Counted from the first letter of the stretch, positions 40,121 through 49,706 are shown. The stretch is DNA of 64,000 bases from Fibrobacter sp. (GCA_017475045.1 JAFVGH010000055.1:1-64000); one strand, 5' to 3'. Notes: generated by a model not told the origin, from the sequence alone. A program made the numbers and translations.

Positions 40121-40546
40121 TTACCACCTGTACAATATAGCCGTTTCCCCGTCGTCATAATAGCGTTCCCGCTGGCCGTATGCCTGGAACCCGTGCTTTT
40201 CGTAAAGTGAACGCGCGCCAAAATTTCCTTGGCGGACTTCCAGAAAGCATTGGTCGCCGTTTTCTCGGTTCAGCTTGTCGAGGCCTTCGTGTAACAGCGA
40301 GGAGGCGATGCCCTTGCGTTGGAATTTCGGGTCGACGGCGATGGTCAGGAGCTCGGAATCGCTTCCCATCAGGTGGAAAATGGCATAGCCCGCGAAGGTT
40401 TCCGCGTCTTCGTATACTAGGCACAGGGCATAGCTTGCGCGGAGTTCTGAGCGGAACTGCTTCTCGTTCCATTTCTGGAAACCGAGGGTGTTCTGCAGGG
40501 CTAAGACGTTAGGTAGGTCCGCTTCGTTCATGGGGCGTATAGGCAT
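40121..40546 (-). CDS. rimI: Ribosomal-protein-S18-alanine N-acetyltransferase-like protein
   Basis: A 141-residue GNAT acetyltransferase with the acetyl-CoA loop QRKGIASSLL and the RimI-like RYYDDGETAILYRW end. Start ATG at 40546 (MPIRPMNEADLPNVL). A GTG 12 bases upstream is possible. It lies 18 bases after tsaB, the common tsaB-rimI pairing, which supports the call. Confidence 0.85.
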   Translation of the reverse strand: MPIRPMNEADLPNVLALQNTLGFQKWNEKQFRSELRASYALCLVYEDAETFAGYAIFHLMGSDSELLTIAVDPKFQRKGIASSLLHEGLDKLNRENGDQCFLEVRQGNFGARSLYEKHGFQAYGQRERYYDDGETAILYRW

Positions 40547-40564
40547 GATTGACCCCACTAATGC

Positions 40565-41206
40565 CTAGTGACCCTTCTCGAAATAGGAGGGCTGGATGTA
40601 GTTGGCTTCTTGAATCAGGGAAGGCACGTGGTTTTCGAAAAGCCTGGACCATAGGCTTAGGGGATTACCCTCGTCGAGAATGGTTTTAACGCTATTGGCT
40701 GCGAAAAATTCCGTTAGGCGTGCGTCGTCACGGGCGGTAGCGTCCACTACGGCGAACTTGGGCTGATTTGCACTCAGCTTTGCGAGAACATCGTCTGTAG
40801 AATCGAAGGATTCTTGTCCGTAAAGACGCAGGTACCAGTAATCTTTACGGGCCTTTACCACGACGGCTGTGTCGCTCTCCTTGGAAAAGCATTCCAGAGC
40901 CTCTAGAGTCGAGACTCCGTAAAGCATGCGTGCTCCGCTGAAGCAAATTCCCTGACAGAAGGCCACGCCGGTCCTGAGCCCGCTGAAGGAGCCCGGCCCG
41001 AGGGTCACCATGACCCGCTTGATATCTTGGAGGGAAATACCTCCCTGTTCCAGAAGATTGTCCAGGTTCTTGCTGAGGGTCTCGCCACGGGCTTCCGGGT
41101 CTACGATCTCTTTGTAGAATGCTTCGCCGCGGCCGTCAAGGGCGCTGCCCGCGATGGCTATGGAAATTCCCTTCCGGGAAGTGTCTACGTACAAATCAAA
41201 AGACAT
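40565..41206 (-). CDS. tsaB: tRNA threonylcarbamoyladenosine synthesis protein TsaB
   Basis: A 213-residue ASKHA-fold protein starting MSFDLYVDTSRKGISIA and containing the family motif GPGSFSGLRTGVAF (near residues 70-84). It pairs with TsaD and TsaE to make the t6A base in tRNA. rimI is directly downstream. Neither tsaD nor tsaE is in the window. Confidence 0.93.
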   Translation of the reverse strand: MSFDLYVDTSRKGISIAIAGSALDGRGEAFYKEIVDPEARGETLSKNLDNLLEQGGISLQDIKRVMVTLGPGSFSGLRTGVAFCQGICFSGARMLYGVSTLEALECFSKESDTAVVVKARKDYWYLRLYGQESFDSTDDVLAKLSANQPKFAVVDATARDDARLTEFFAANSVKTILDEGNPLSLWSRLFENHVPSLIQEANYIQPSYFEKGH

Positions 41207-41228
41207 ACGAATAATAAGCTGGCTGCGG

Positions 41229-41294
41229 GAAATGTGTAATGTGAGATGTGTAATTAAAAAATCTCATTCCACACCTCACACTCTACATTGTACT
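41229..41294. repeat. Heptanucleotide arrays D, facing each other
   Basis: AATGTGT, AATGTGA, GATGTGT on the left and a CA/CT-rich seven-base series (CATTCCA, CACCTCA, CACTCTA, CATTGTA) on the right, separated by an A6 run. The two sides are roughly complementary and could form a long imperfect stem, possibly ending the ddl message before tsaB. Confidence 0.55.
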
Positions 41295-41296
41295 AT

Positions 41297-42331
41297 CTAC
41301 CTCTTGATCACCAAGCTCTTGTCGATGATCATGTCGATGAGCCTGGAGTAGGTAATGCCGTTGCAGGCCGCCTGCTGGGGGAGCAACGAGGTAGGAGTCA
41401 TGCCGGGCAAGGTATTGGTCTCGATGGCCCACAGGTTCTTGTCCTTGTCGATACGCACGTCGGTACGGCTGTAGCCGGCACCGCCCAAGGCGTAGTGGGC
41501 GTTCTTCACCAGTTCCTGGATGCGGGCGGTGAGTTCGGGTTCAAATTCCGCCGGAGTAACTTCCTGGCATTCACCGTTGTATTTGGCTTCGAAGTCAAAG
41601 TACTCGCGGGTGGTCATGCGCATTTCGGTAGGCGGCAGAGGCTTTTCGCCTTCAATAAAGCCGCAGCTGGCCTCTTCGCCGGCAATGAACTTTTCGCAGA
41701 GCAGACGGTCGGAATCCTTGAACAGGTCTGTGGCAATCTTGCCGGCCTCGTCCAGATCCTTGGCGATGCCGATACCGATGCTGGAGCCGCCCAGAGGATC
41801 CTTGATGACCAGCGGGAACCCTAGTTCGTCGGAAACGCTAACCAGGGTGTCGCCGTTGAAGTCGTGCTTGAAAATCACGCGGTAGGGGGGAGTGGGAACT
41901 CCGTTGGCCTTGTAAATCTCTTTGGACTTGATCTTGTCCATGGCAAGAGCAGAAGCCAGAAGGCCGCAACCGGTGTAGGGAATGCCCCAGTTTTCAAGCA
42001 TGGCCTGGATATGTCCGTCTTCGCCCCACTTGCCGTGGAGGGCGAGGAAGGCGATGTCTGCAGAGGGCAGTTCCGAAAGGGCCGGAGACTTCTTGGTGAC
42101 TGCGGCGGTTCCTTCCAGGGAACGGAAATAGTTGACGGAGAAATTATCCTTCTGGTAGGGGGAAAGTTCCCTTGCCGACCAGTGCCAGGTGCCGTCTTTA
42201 TCGATCAAAACGGGGTGGATATTGTATTTTTCGGGATCCATGGCACGGACCACGCCAGTACCACTGACAACGGAAACATCGTGCTCGGTGGAGGGGCCGC
42301 CCATCAAAACTAAAACGCGTAAACGGGGCAT
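41297..42331 (-). CDS. ddl: D-alanine--D-alanine ligase
   Basis: A 344-residue ATP-grasp ligase that makes the D-Ala-D-Ala dipeptide of peptidoglycan. GGPSTEHDVSVVSG near the N terminus, VIKDPLGGSSIGI (ATP loop) and EINTLPGMT-like ETNTLPGMTPTSLLPQ at the C terminus are diagnostic. Start ATG at 42331 follows AAAGGA. A TTG 6 bases upstream is less likely. Confidence 0.95.
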   Translation of the reverse strand: MPRLRVLVLMGGPSTEHDVSVVSGTGVVRAMDPEKYNIHPVLIDKDGTWHWSARELSPYQKDNFSVNYFRSLEGTAAVTKKSPALSELPSADIAFLALHGKWGEDGHIQAMLENWGIPYTGCGLLASALAMDKIKSKEIYKANGVPTPPYRVIFKHDFNGDTLVSVSDELGFPLVIKDPLGGSSIGIGIAKDLDEAGKIATDLFKDSDRLLCEKFIAGEEASCGFIEGEKPLPPTEMRMTTREYFDFEAKYNGECQEVTPAEFEPELTARIQELVKNAHYALGGAGYSRTDVRIDKDKNLWAIETNTLPGMTPTSLLPQQAACNGITYSRLIDMIIDKSLVIKR

Positions 42332-42423
42332 TTTCAATTCCTTTAGAAATTACACTAGAAATGTAGATATTTTGCTGGCAAAAAACCGTATTGCCTTTAT
42401 TTTTTATGTATTTTACAAATGGT

Positions 42424-43170
42424 ATGGAAAAGATGACCAGGGCATTGACGGTTGCAGGTTTTGACGGATCTGCCGGGGCGGGAATCCTCGCCGACGTGAT
42501 GACCATGGCCCATTTCGGGGTCTATGGCGAGGCCGTCTGTACCGCCATGACGGAGCAGAACGAAAACGAGTTCGTAACGCCTGGCTGGGTCATCTGGGAC
42601 CGTATCGAGGCAGAGCTTTCCACCCTGTTCAAGTCCTATACTTTCAAGTACGTCAAGATTGGCATGGTGGAGCATGCGAAGACCCTGAAGCGGATTGTAG
42701 AGTTCATTCGGGATAAATCTCCGGATGCCTTTATCCTGTGGGATCCGGTGGCCAGTGCCAGTGCCGGTTACCGTTTCTTGCGGAATATGGATCAGGAAGA
42801 CTTTGTGCCGGTCATGAAGCAGATGGACCTGATTACGCCCAACCAGGACGAGTTCGCCCTATTCGGGTTTGGCCTTTCGGCATCCCGTGATGAAATCGCG
42901 CTAGGTAAGGATTTCGCCCTGCTTTTGAAGGGTGGACATTCCCAGGGCAAAGAGGCGGTGGATACCCTCTGGACCGCTGAAGGCCAGTTTAAGTTTACAT
43001 CGCCCCGTCTTCAGGGAGTTGACAAGCATGGTACGGGCTGCCACCTTTCGTCGGCCATTCTTGCCAATGTGGCCCTTGGAAAAACACTCCCCGAGGCCTG
43101 TCAGGCAGCCAAAGACTACATGGACAAGTTTTTGCAGACCGGTGAGGGCCGCCTGGGCTTCTTGCGCTAG
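42424..43170 (+). CDS. thiD: Hydroxymethylpyrimidine/phosphomethylpyrimidine kinase-like
   Basis: A 248-residue ribokinase-fold kinase with the ThiD start ALTVAGFDGSAGAGILAD, VWDPV-like LWDPVASASAG, DLITPNQDE and the anion hole DKHGTGCHLSSA with catalytic Asp replaced in context D-K-H-G-T-G-C. It phosphorylates the pyrimidine moiety of thiamine. Start ATG at 42424 or 42433. It overlaps the pectinesterase gene at their stops by 4 bases. Pyridoxal kinase activity is an alternative in this family. Confidence 0.85.
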   Translation: MEKMTRALTVAGFDGSAGAGILADVMTMAHFGVYGEAVCTAMTEQNENEFVTPGWVIWDRIEAELSTLFKSYTFKYVKIGMVEHAKTLKRIVEFIRDKSPDAFILWDPVASASAGYRFLRNMDQEDFVPVMKQMDLITPNQDEFALFGFGLSASRDEIALGKDFALLLKGGHSQGKEAVDTLWTAEGQFKFTSPRLQGVDKHGTGCHLSSAILANVALGKTLPEACQAAKDYMDKFLQTGEGRLGFLR

Positions 43171-44717
43171 CGCACCTGAATCAGTTGCTGTTTGCGGATA
43201 TTCCCGTTTTCAATTCGCAGAAGATAGATGCCTCGGTTCAGTCCGTGGGTACTTACGGGTGAACCCATAGATTCACGGAGCAGCTTGCCGTTAACCGTAA
43301 AGAGCCTTGCTTTTGTGCTAGCTTCGTACTGGAGTCCAGACTTTGAAATGGTCGGGATCAGTGCTGGGTCGTTGTTTTGAGATGGCTTGCCATTCTCTTT
43401 ATCGGTGACAGCTGAGCTGTCTGTGCTTGCAATGGTGTTGTCCTTTACAGAAGCGGGAGCCACAGGAACGGCCACGGCGGCCTGCCCGAGGCCTCCCATG
43501 GAGTTAGCGGCACGGACGGTGATGACGTCTTTATCTGTAAGGGTTTTGAATGTGTATTTGTTTTCCGTCGAGAAGGCTTCGAAGGACCCGTTCTTGAATA
43601 CAGCCCAGCATAGGACCGCATCGTCGGCATTCCAGGAGACGATTTTGGAGGCCGTGTCTAGGGCGACGATGGGGGCCTTGACTTGGGCGGAATATTTTTC
43701 CGGAGTCCAGCTGTCGGAGCCGCTTAGAACGCTTGCGAGGGTGTAGTCATTCGCGTCGCTTTCGCTCCAGACGGTCTTGAGCGTTGTTGCGGTTGAGGCG
43801 TCCTTGCCTCCGTTAAAGTACGTTTTGCGTTGGCTTGTGTTGACGGCGTTTCCATTGCCATCCTTGCTGTTGTACTCGCCGAATACCTGTGGCGCAGAAT
43901 TCATGTCTGGTCCCCAGCCTTCGGCCTTGGGCAAAGCTTGCATGGTGGAATTTAGGAATACAGTCTTGGCGGTTTTCCAGGAACGGCCCAGGTAGAACGT
44001 ATTGTTGAAACTTGCGTCACTTGTGCTGATTACGGCGTTGTCGAATACATACCCCCATTGGGTGGTGGTGGCTGCAGCAGTAAGGTACCCACCGTTACGA
44101 CGCATTACCAGCTCGGTCCTGTCAAAGTAGATGTCACCATCTCCGCAGATAAAGTCAACGGTACCTTCGATGTGTCCACCATCCCAGTAAGCCCTGGATC
44201 CACCGCTTTTCTTGGTGTAATAGGTATCCTGTCCGCTGAGCAACTTCACGTTCTTGTAGATGAACTTGTCACCCTGCTGCATGATGGTGACATGCCGGCA
44301 GGCGTTTCCGCAGTTGACCTCGTTTCCGTAGATGGCCTTGTTCAATATGGTCATGTCTTGCATGTAGATTCCGCTGCCGTGGAGGTACAGGGTAGCGGTT
44401 ACGCTGATGCCTTCTTCGATGGACTTATTGTAGAGGATGGTCTTTTCTGTGCTCTGCCCGATAAAGGAAACGTAGCTCGTCTTGAATTCGGTCATCTGGT
44501 TGGAGTTCCCGGTAGCAGAGCCGATGTCGTATTCTCCGTCGGGGAAGAAAATGATAAACCGATTGCTTTCGGTGGGTTTGGCTGCAGCTGCCGCCGCCAT
44601 AGCTGCCTTGAAATCGCCATCAACGCCTACGATAAAGTCGACTTTACCTTTTTCGACAGCAAAAGAACTTGCTGCAAATGCAACAGACGCAATGATTGCT
44701 AGAACGGTGTGTTTCAT
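43167..44717 (-). CDS. Secreted pectin methylesterase (CE8) with sorting-like tail
   Basis: A 516-residue exported enzyme: signal peptide (SFA, near residue 20), CE8 beta-helix with the catalytic motifs GQDTYYT, VDFICGDGD and YLGRSWK, then a linker and a C-terminal domain of about 85 residues (LFTVNGKLLRE ... GIYLLRI ... QQLIQVR). That tail looks like type IX secretion sorting domains. It removes methyl esters from pectin, preparing plant walls. A 12-bp palindrome TTTCTCGAGAAA lies 22 bases upstream of the start. Confidence 0.88.
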   Translation of the reverse strand: MKHTVLAIIASVAFAASSFAVEKGKVDFIVGVDGDFKAAMAAAAAAKPTESNRFIIFFPDGEYDIGSATGNSNQMTEFKTSYVSFIGQSTEKTILYNKSIEEGISVTATLYLHGSGIYMQDMTILNKAIYGNEVNCGNACRHVTIMQQGDKFIYKNVKLLSGQDTYYTKKSGGSRAYWDGGHIEGTVDFICGDGDIYFDRTELVMRRNGGYLTAAATTTQWGYVFDNAVISTSDASFNNTFYLGRSWKTAKTVFLNSTMQALPKAEGWGPDMNSAPQVFGEYNSKDGNGNAVNTSQRKTYFNGGKDASTATTLKTVWSESDANDYTLASVLSGSDSWTPEKYSAQVKAPIVALDTASKIVSWNADDAVLCWAVFKNGSFEAFSTENKYTFKTLTDKDVITVRAANSMGGLGQAAVAVPVAPASVKDNTIASTDSSAVTDKENGKPSQNNDPALIPTISKSGLQYEASTKARLFTVNGKLLRESMGSPVSTHGLNRGIYLLRIENGNIRKQQLIQVR

Positions 44718-44738
44718 TGTACCCAACCTTTCCCGAGA

Positions 44739-44750
44739 TTTCTCGAGAAA
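44739..44750. promoter_or_regulatory. Palindrome upstream of the pectinesterase
   Basis: TTTCTCGAGAAA, perfect 12 bp, 21 bases before the ATG on the minus strand. It could be an operator or a small leader hairpin. Confidence 0.3.
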
Positions 44751-44800
44751 CATCCCTTACACACCTGATACCCGAAGGTAATTATAGTAAAAGCTGAGGA

Positions 44801-46699
44801 CTACTCCAAATAGGTGTAACCGTACAGGCCGCTGCGGTAGATGTTCAGGAATTCCTTGCCCTCTTGCAGGCTGATTTTTCCTTCCTTCACGGAGCGGGTC
44901 ACCCAGTTTTCCATGTTGCGGACCAGGGCCTTGTCGCTGAAACTTACGTAATCCAGCACGTCTTCTACGGATTCGCCGTCGATGACCTTCTCGATTTCGT
45001 AGCCACCCTGGTCGTTGCAGACCACGTGCACGGCATTGGTATCGCCGAAGAGGTTGTGCAGGTCGCCCAGGATTTCCTGGTAGGCTCCTACGAGGTAGAC
45101 GGCTATGTAGTAAGGCTCGTTCTTCTTTAGCTTGTGGAGCGGAAGCGTATGGCTCACGTCGCCGCCACGGATGAACAGAGCAATCTTACCGTCGGAGTCG
45201 CAGGTCACATCTTGGATGGTTGTTTCTACCGTAGGCTCCTCGTCCAGGCGCTGGATAGGCATCACCGGGAAAATCTGGTCGATAGCCCAGCTGTCGGGCA
45301 GGCTCTGGAAAAGGCTGAAGTTTCCGAAGTACTTTTCGGCCAAAAGACGCGGGAGTTCCGCCAGTTCATAGGGCGGGTGCCGCAGCTCGCTTGCAATTTG
45401 GTTCACTTCGCGGGCGATACTCCAGAACAGGCGTTCGCTCATGGCGCGGGTAGGCAGGTCGTAGTCGCCTACCTTGAATCCGCTCAGAACGTCGTCGTTC
45501 AGCTGCATGGCGTCGTGCCAGCTTTCCAGCAGGTTCTTGGGGGAAAGGCCCTTGTAGATTCCGTAGAGGTCTTTCAATGCATCGGGAGCGTCATCGCCAA
45601 TTTCATGTTCCTCGTCGTCGAAGAAGGCCTGGCTTGCGGTTTCCAGGATGTTGAACACCAGAATGGAATGGTGGGCCGAAAGGGCTCGGCCCGACTCGGC
45701 GATGATGTTCGGGTGGGGGAGTTTCGCCTCTTCGCAGGCCTCGTAAAGCGCATAGACCACGTCGTTGGCGTATTCCTGGATGGAGTAGTTCACTGAACTG
45801 GCGTTGGTACTGCGGGTGCCGTCATAGTCGACACCCAGGCCACCACCCACGTCCACGAATTCCAGGTTCATTCCCATCCTGCGAATCTGGATATAGAACT
45901 GTGAAATCTCGCGAAGGCCGTTCTTGATATTGCGGATATGCGTAATCTGGCTACCCAGATGGAAGTGGATGAGCTTCATGCAGTCTTCCATCTTCTCTTC
46001 TTTGATGTAGTCCAGGGCTTCCAGAAGTTCGGAACTATTGAGACCGAACTTGCTATGGTATCCGCCGGATTCTTCCCACTTGCCGCTGCCGGAGCTGGCC
46101 AGCTTGATGCGGATGCCGATGTTGGGGCGTACGCCAATGCGGCGGGAAAGTTCCACCACCAGGTGGAGTTCGTTCATCTTCTCCACGACGATGAAGATCT
46201 TCTTGCCCATCTTCTGCGCCAGGAGGGCTAGCTCGATAAAGTCTTCGTCCTTGTAGCCGTTACAGATGATCAGTGCATCCGGGTTGTCCATGTTGGCAAG
46301 CACGGCGTGGAGTTCCGGCTTGGAACCGGCCTCGAGCCCGATGTTGAACTTTTTGCCGTGGCGCACCACTTCTTCGAGCACGGCGCGTTGCTGGTTCACC
46401 TTGATGGGGAAGATGCTGTAGTAGCTTCCCTTGAAACCGTATTCCTTGCGGGACTTGTTGAAGCACTCGTTGATCTTCTCGATGCGGCTGTCCAGGATAT
46501 CCGGGAAACGGAGCAGCATAGGGGTGGAGACGTCGCGGAGGGAAAGTTCCTGTACCAGGTCGTACAGGTCGATGTCCGGACCGCCTTCCTTGAGCGGGTG
46601 AACTGTCGCGTGGCCTTTCTCGTTGATGTCGAAGAAGTTCACGCCCCAACCCTTGACATTGTACAAGTCACGGGAATCGTCAATGCGCCATTTTTTCAT
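44801..46699 (-). CDS. speA: Biosynthetic arginine decarboxylase
   Basis: A 632-residue PLP enzyme of the SpeA type, making agmatine from arginine. The PLP Lys lies in FPIKVNQQRAVLEEV, followed by LEAGSKPEL. FVDVGGGLGVDYDGT and the CNDQGGYEIEKVIDGE region near the C terminus are typical. It sits 14 bases after the carboxynorspermidine synthase gene, forming a polyamine operon. Confidence 0.95.
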   Translation of the reverse strand: MKKWRIDDSRDLYNVKGWGVNFFDINEKGHATVHPLKEGGPDIDLYDLVQELSLRDVSTPMLLRFPDILDSRIEKINECFNKSRKEYGFKGSYYSIFPIKVNQQRAVLEEVVRHGKKFNIGLEAGSKPELHAVLANMDNPDALIICNGYKDEDFIELALLAQKMGKKIFIVVEKMNELHLVVELSRRIGVRPNIGIRIKLASSGSGKWEESGGYHSKFGLNSSELLEALDYIKEEKMEDCMKLIHFHLGSQITHIRNIKNGLREISQFYIQIRRMGMNLEFVDVGGGLGVDYDGTRSTNASSVNYSIQEYANDVVYALYEACEEAKLPHPNIIAESGRALSAHHSILVFNILETASQAFFDDEEHEIGDDAPDALKDLYGIYKGLSPKNLLESWHDAMQLNDDVLSGFKVGDYDLPTRAMSERLFWSIAREVNQIASELRHPPYELAELPRLLAEKYFGNFSLFQSLPDSWAIDQIFPVMPIQRLDEEPTVETTIQDVTCDSDGKIALFIRGGDVSHTLPLHKLKKNEPYYIAVYLVGAYQEILGDLHNLFGDTNAVHVVCNDQGGYEIEKVIDGESVEDVLDYVSFSDKALVRNMENWVTRSVKEGKISLQEGKEFLNIYRSGLYGYTYLE

Positions 46700-46713
46700 T
46701 GCTCTGAGTCTCT

Positions 46714-47988
46714 CTAGTCAACGAGAACAGGGTTGAAGTTTTCCTTCCAGGGGAGGCCGTACTTGGTGAGGGCTTCCATGAACGGATCCGGGTCGAATTC
46801 TTCCACGGTATGCACACCCGGCTTATTCCACTTGCCGGTGAGCACCATCATGGCGCCGCACATGGCCGGAACGCCTGTGGTGTAGGCGATAGCCTGGCTG
46901 CCCAGTTCCTTGTAGCATTCCTGGTGGTCGCACACGTTGTACAGGTAATAGGTCTTCGGCTTGCCGTCCTTGGTACCCTTGAAGATGCAACCGATGTTGG
47001 TCTTGCCCACGGTGCGGGGGCCGAGGCTTGCCGGGTCCGGCAACAGAGCCTTCAAGAACTGGATAGGCACGATTTCCTGGCCCTGGAACTTGATGGGCTG
47101 GGTGCTGAGCATGCCCACGTCTTCGAGGCAGCGCATGTGGTCAAGGTAGCTCTGGCCAAAGGTCATGAAGAAGCGGATGCGCTTCACGCCCGGGATGTTC
47201 TGGGCCAGGGATTCGATTTCTTCGTGGTGCAGCAGGTACATGTCCTTTTTGCCCACTTCATCGAACACGTATTCCCGCTTGATGCTCATGGCCGGGATTT
47301 CGACCCAGTGGCCCTTGCCGTTTGCGTCGGTGTCCCAGTAGCTGCCCGGTGCAGAAACTTCGCGCAGGTTGATTTCGGGGTTGAAGTTCGTTGCAAACTT
47401 GTAGCCGTGATCGCCGCCGTTGCAGTCGAGGATATCGATTTCTTCGATGGTGTCGAACTGGTGCTTGAGGGCGTAGGCGCAGTAGGCCTGGGAAACACCC
47501 GGGTCAAAGCCCGAGCCCAGCAGGGCCGTGAGGCCGGCCTTTTCAAACTTTTCTTTATAAGCCCACTGCCAGCTGTAGTCGAAGTAGGCGCTGAAGCCCT
47601 GTTCCTTGCAGCGCTTGTCGTAGACCTTGCGCCACTCGGGATCGTCGATGTTTTCGGGCTCGTAGTTCGCCGTGTCCATGTAATTCACGCCACATTCCAA
47701 GCAGGCGTCCATGATGGCCAGGTCCTGGTACGGGAGGGCGATGTTCATCACCAGGTCGGGCTTGTATTCCTTGATGAGCTTAGAGACATTTTCGGCCTTG
47801 TCCGCATCCACGGCGGCAGTCGTAATGACCGTCTTTGTATTCGGGCGCAGTTCCTGTGCCAGCTTCTCGCAGTTTTCGCGGTGGCGGCTAGCGATGCAGA
47901 TTTCGCTGAACACTTCGCTTGCCGTGCAGCACTTCTTGATAGCAACCGTGGCGACAGCGCCACAACCGATAATCAATGCTCTTGCCAT
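46714..47988 (-). CDS. Carboxynorspermidine/carboxyspermidine synthase-like dehydrogenase
   Basis: A 424-residue saccharopine-dehydrogenase-family protein: Rossmann start ARALIIGCGAVATVA, then GSGFDPGVSQAYCAYA and DHGYKFATNFNPE. The start is ATG at 47988, because a longer frame to 48228 would overlap the divergent Mur-ligase gene. It joins putrescine or diaminopropane to aspartate semialdehyde by reduction. Operon with speA supports a spermidine route via carboxyspermidine. A nearby decarboxylase (nspC) is not in the window. Confidence 0.88.
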   Translation of the reverse strand: MARALIIGCGAVATVAIKKCCTASEVFSEICIASRHRENCEKLAQELRPNTKTVITTAAVDADKAENVSKLIKEYKPDLVMNIALPYQDLAIMDACLECGVNYMDTANYEPENIDDPEWRKVYDKRCKEQGFSAYFDYSWQWAYKEKFEKAGLTALLGSGFDPGVSQAYCAYALKHQFDTIEEIDILDCNGGDHGYKFATNFNPEINLREVSAPGSYWDTDANGKGHWVEIPAMSIKREYVFDEVGKKDMYLLHHEEIESLAQNIPGVKRIRFFMTFGQSYLDHMRCLEDVGMLSTQPIKFQGQEIVPIQFLKALLPDPASLGPRTVGKTNIGCIFKGTKDGKPKTYYLYNVCDHQECYKELGSQAIAYTTGVPAMCGAMMVLTGKWNKPGVHTVEEFDPDPFMEALTKYGLPWKENFNPVLVD

Positions 47989-48075
47989 TTTTTGTTTATT
48001 CCTTGTAAAGGTGTTTGTAGTGGCACTAATATAAAAAAATGGGGGAGGTATTTGGTTTTTACTACATTTCCTGCT

Positions 48076-49500
48076 ATGGAATCTTACTTTTTTATCGGTG
48101 TTGCGGGCGTAGGCATGAGTGCCATTGCCCAGTATCTTGTTGGCAAGGGCGTTGCAGTTAGCGGGTCCGACCGCCAGTTCGGTGAATTTCTGGCGGGCAA
48201 GTGTGACAAGCCCCTTGTAATGAGCCAATTGGAAGAATGCGGAGTCAAGTGTTTTGCGCAGGATGGTTCGGGTGTGGTTGCTGGCCTAAGTGCTGTGGTG
48301 GTGAGTACTGCCATTGAAGATACGAACCCGGATTTGAAGCGGGCCAAGGAACTGGGCGTTCCCGTAATGCACCGCAGTGAGATGTTGGCAAAGATTTCTA
48401 AGGAAGCGAAGACTATTGCAGTGAGCGGCACCAGCGGCAAGTCCACCGTGACCGCCATGATTTACCACATCTTGCAGTATGCGGGCCTTCAGCCTTCCGT
48501 GATGACGGGGGCGGGCCTTGTGAACCTGCAGAAGGAAGGCAAGATCGGCAACGCTGTTTCTGGCAAGGGCGAATGGCTTGTTGTAGAAGCCGACGAGAGC
48601 GATGGAACTCTGGTCCGTTACGAACCGGAAATAGGCCTGATTCTGAACGTGGACAAGGACCACAAGGAAATGTCCGAACTACAGGAAATCTTCCTCAAGT
48701 TCAGCCACAACATTTTGGACAACGGAAAGATTCTCATCGTGAACGACGCCCACCCGCTGGCCAAGAAGTTCAGCGCCGGTCGTGAATTTGACTTCGGTTT
48801 CGAGAATTACGTGGGCGTGCAGGGCACGGACTTCAAGTCCGTCGGCACATCCATACAGTTCCGGGTGCGCCACCAGGCAGAATTGGTGAAGTTCGTTGTG
48901 CCACTCCCTGGCAAGCACAATATGGAAAATGCCCTGGCTGCAACGGCTGCTGCCCTCCGTGCAGGTGTGTCGCTCCATACTTGCGCCGACGCCTTGGCTA
49001 CATTCCCGGGCGTGTTCCGCCGTCATCAGATTCTCGGGACCTTCAACGGCGTGACCTTGGTAGACGACTTCGCTCACAATCCGGCAAAGATTGCCGCTAG
49101 CATCAGGAGCGCCCAGGACTTTACCGATGGCCGTGTCATCGCTTGGTTCCAGCCTCACGGTTTTGGTCCCACACGCTTCTTGCGGAATGACCTGGTGGAA
49201 TTTATCGCAAAGACGCTTCGCCCCAAGGATTTTGATGATGACCGGGACAACGACATGATGTTCTTCAGTCAGATTTACTATGCTGGCGGTACCGTGACTC
49301 GTGACATCAGTGCGGGCGATCTGGCCGATGACCTGCTCCTCAAGGGCTGCGAGGCTGTCTACATCGAAGACCGTGACGAATGTGCCAAGAAAATGGTGGA
49401 ATGTGCCCAACCCGGTGACACCATTTTGCTTATGGGCGCGAGAGACCCGAGTTTGGAAGGCTTTGCACGTCAAGTGAAAAGCCTGTTGGAAAATAGGTGA
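48076..49500 (+). CDS. MurC/Mpl-like Mur ligase with GTSGKS P-loop
   Basis: A 474-residue Mur-ligase-fold protein with MurC-like N terminus YFFIGVAGVGMSAIAQYL, ATP loop GTSGKSTVTAM (instead of GTHGKTT), EADESDGTLV, NVDKDH and a C-terminal domain with DDFAHNPAKI. It is close to MurC and Mpl but the P-loop differs, so it may be a recycling ligase or act on another substrate. Start ATG at 48076. The last 21 codons (GARDPSLEGFARQ...) are partly duplicated 207 bases downstream as a remnant. Confidence 0.8.
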   Translation: MESYFFIGVAGVGMSAIAQYLVGKGVAVSGSDRQFGEFLAGKCDKPLVMSQLEECGVKCFAQDGSGVVAGLSAVVVSTAIEDTNPDLKRAKELGVPVMHRSEMLAKISKEAKTIAVSGTSGKSTVTAMIYHILQYAGLQPSVMTGAGLVNLQKEGKIGNAVSGKGEWLVVEADESDGTLVRYEPEIGLILNVDKDHKEMSELQEIFLKFSHNILDNGKILIVNDAHPLAKKFSAGREFDFGFENYVGVQGTDFKSVGTSIQFRVRHQAELVKFVVPLPGKHNMENALAATAAALRAGVSLHTCADALATFPGVFRRHQILGTFNGVTLVDDFAHNPAKIAASIRSAQDFTDGRVIAWFQPHGFGPTRFLRNDLVEFIAKTLRPKDFDDDRDNDMMFFSQIYYAGGTVTRDISAGDLADDLLLKGCEAVYIEDRDECAKKMVECAQPGDTILLMGARDPSLEGFARQVKSLLENR

Positions 49501-49509
49501 GCGCCCATC

Positions 49510-49651
49510 TGTGAGCAACAAAGCCCCCGATATTAATCGGGGGCGGTTGCGAGAGTGAGCGCAGATCAGAAAAATCGTTTCGTATTTTAGCGCGAACGGT
49601 CGTTATGTGAGCAACAAAGCCCCCGATATTAATCGGAGGCGGTTGCGAGAG
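49510..49651 (+). repeat. Two direct repeats, 96 bases apart, each with a GC-rich hairpin
   Basis: TGTGAGCAACAAAGCCCCC begins at 49510 and again at 49606. Each copy has GCCCCCGAT-ATTA-ATCGGGGGC (49523-49544) or the same with one mismatch (49619-49640), followed by GGTTGCGAGAG. CGAACGGTCGTT and a related CGAACGAGCGGTCGTT lie after the copies. The whole gap 49501-49868 holds these repeats, the remnant below and nothing else that I see. Confidence 0.75.
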
Positions 49652-49706
49652 CGAGTGAGTTCCCGGAGATTTTGTACCAGAGATGTCGAACGAGCGGTCG
49701 TTTTGG

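Noticed and set aside
46810..48075. Upstream extension of the Mur ligase frame by 422 codons
   Set aside because: It lies antisense to the carboxynorspermidine synthase gene and does not match Mur ligases. The family start is at 48076.
49510..49651. CRISPR-like repeats
   Set aside because: Only two imperfect copies with unequal surroundings, and no cas genes in the window.
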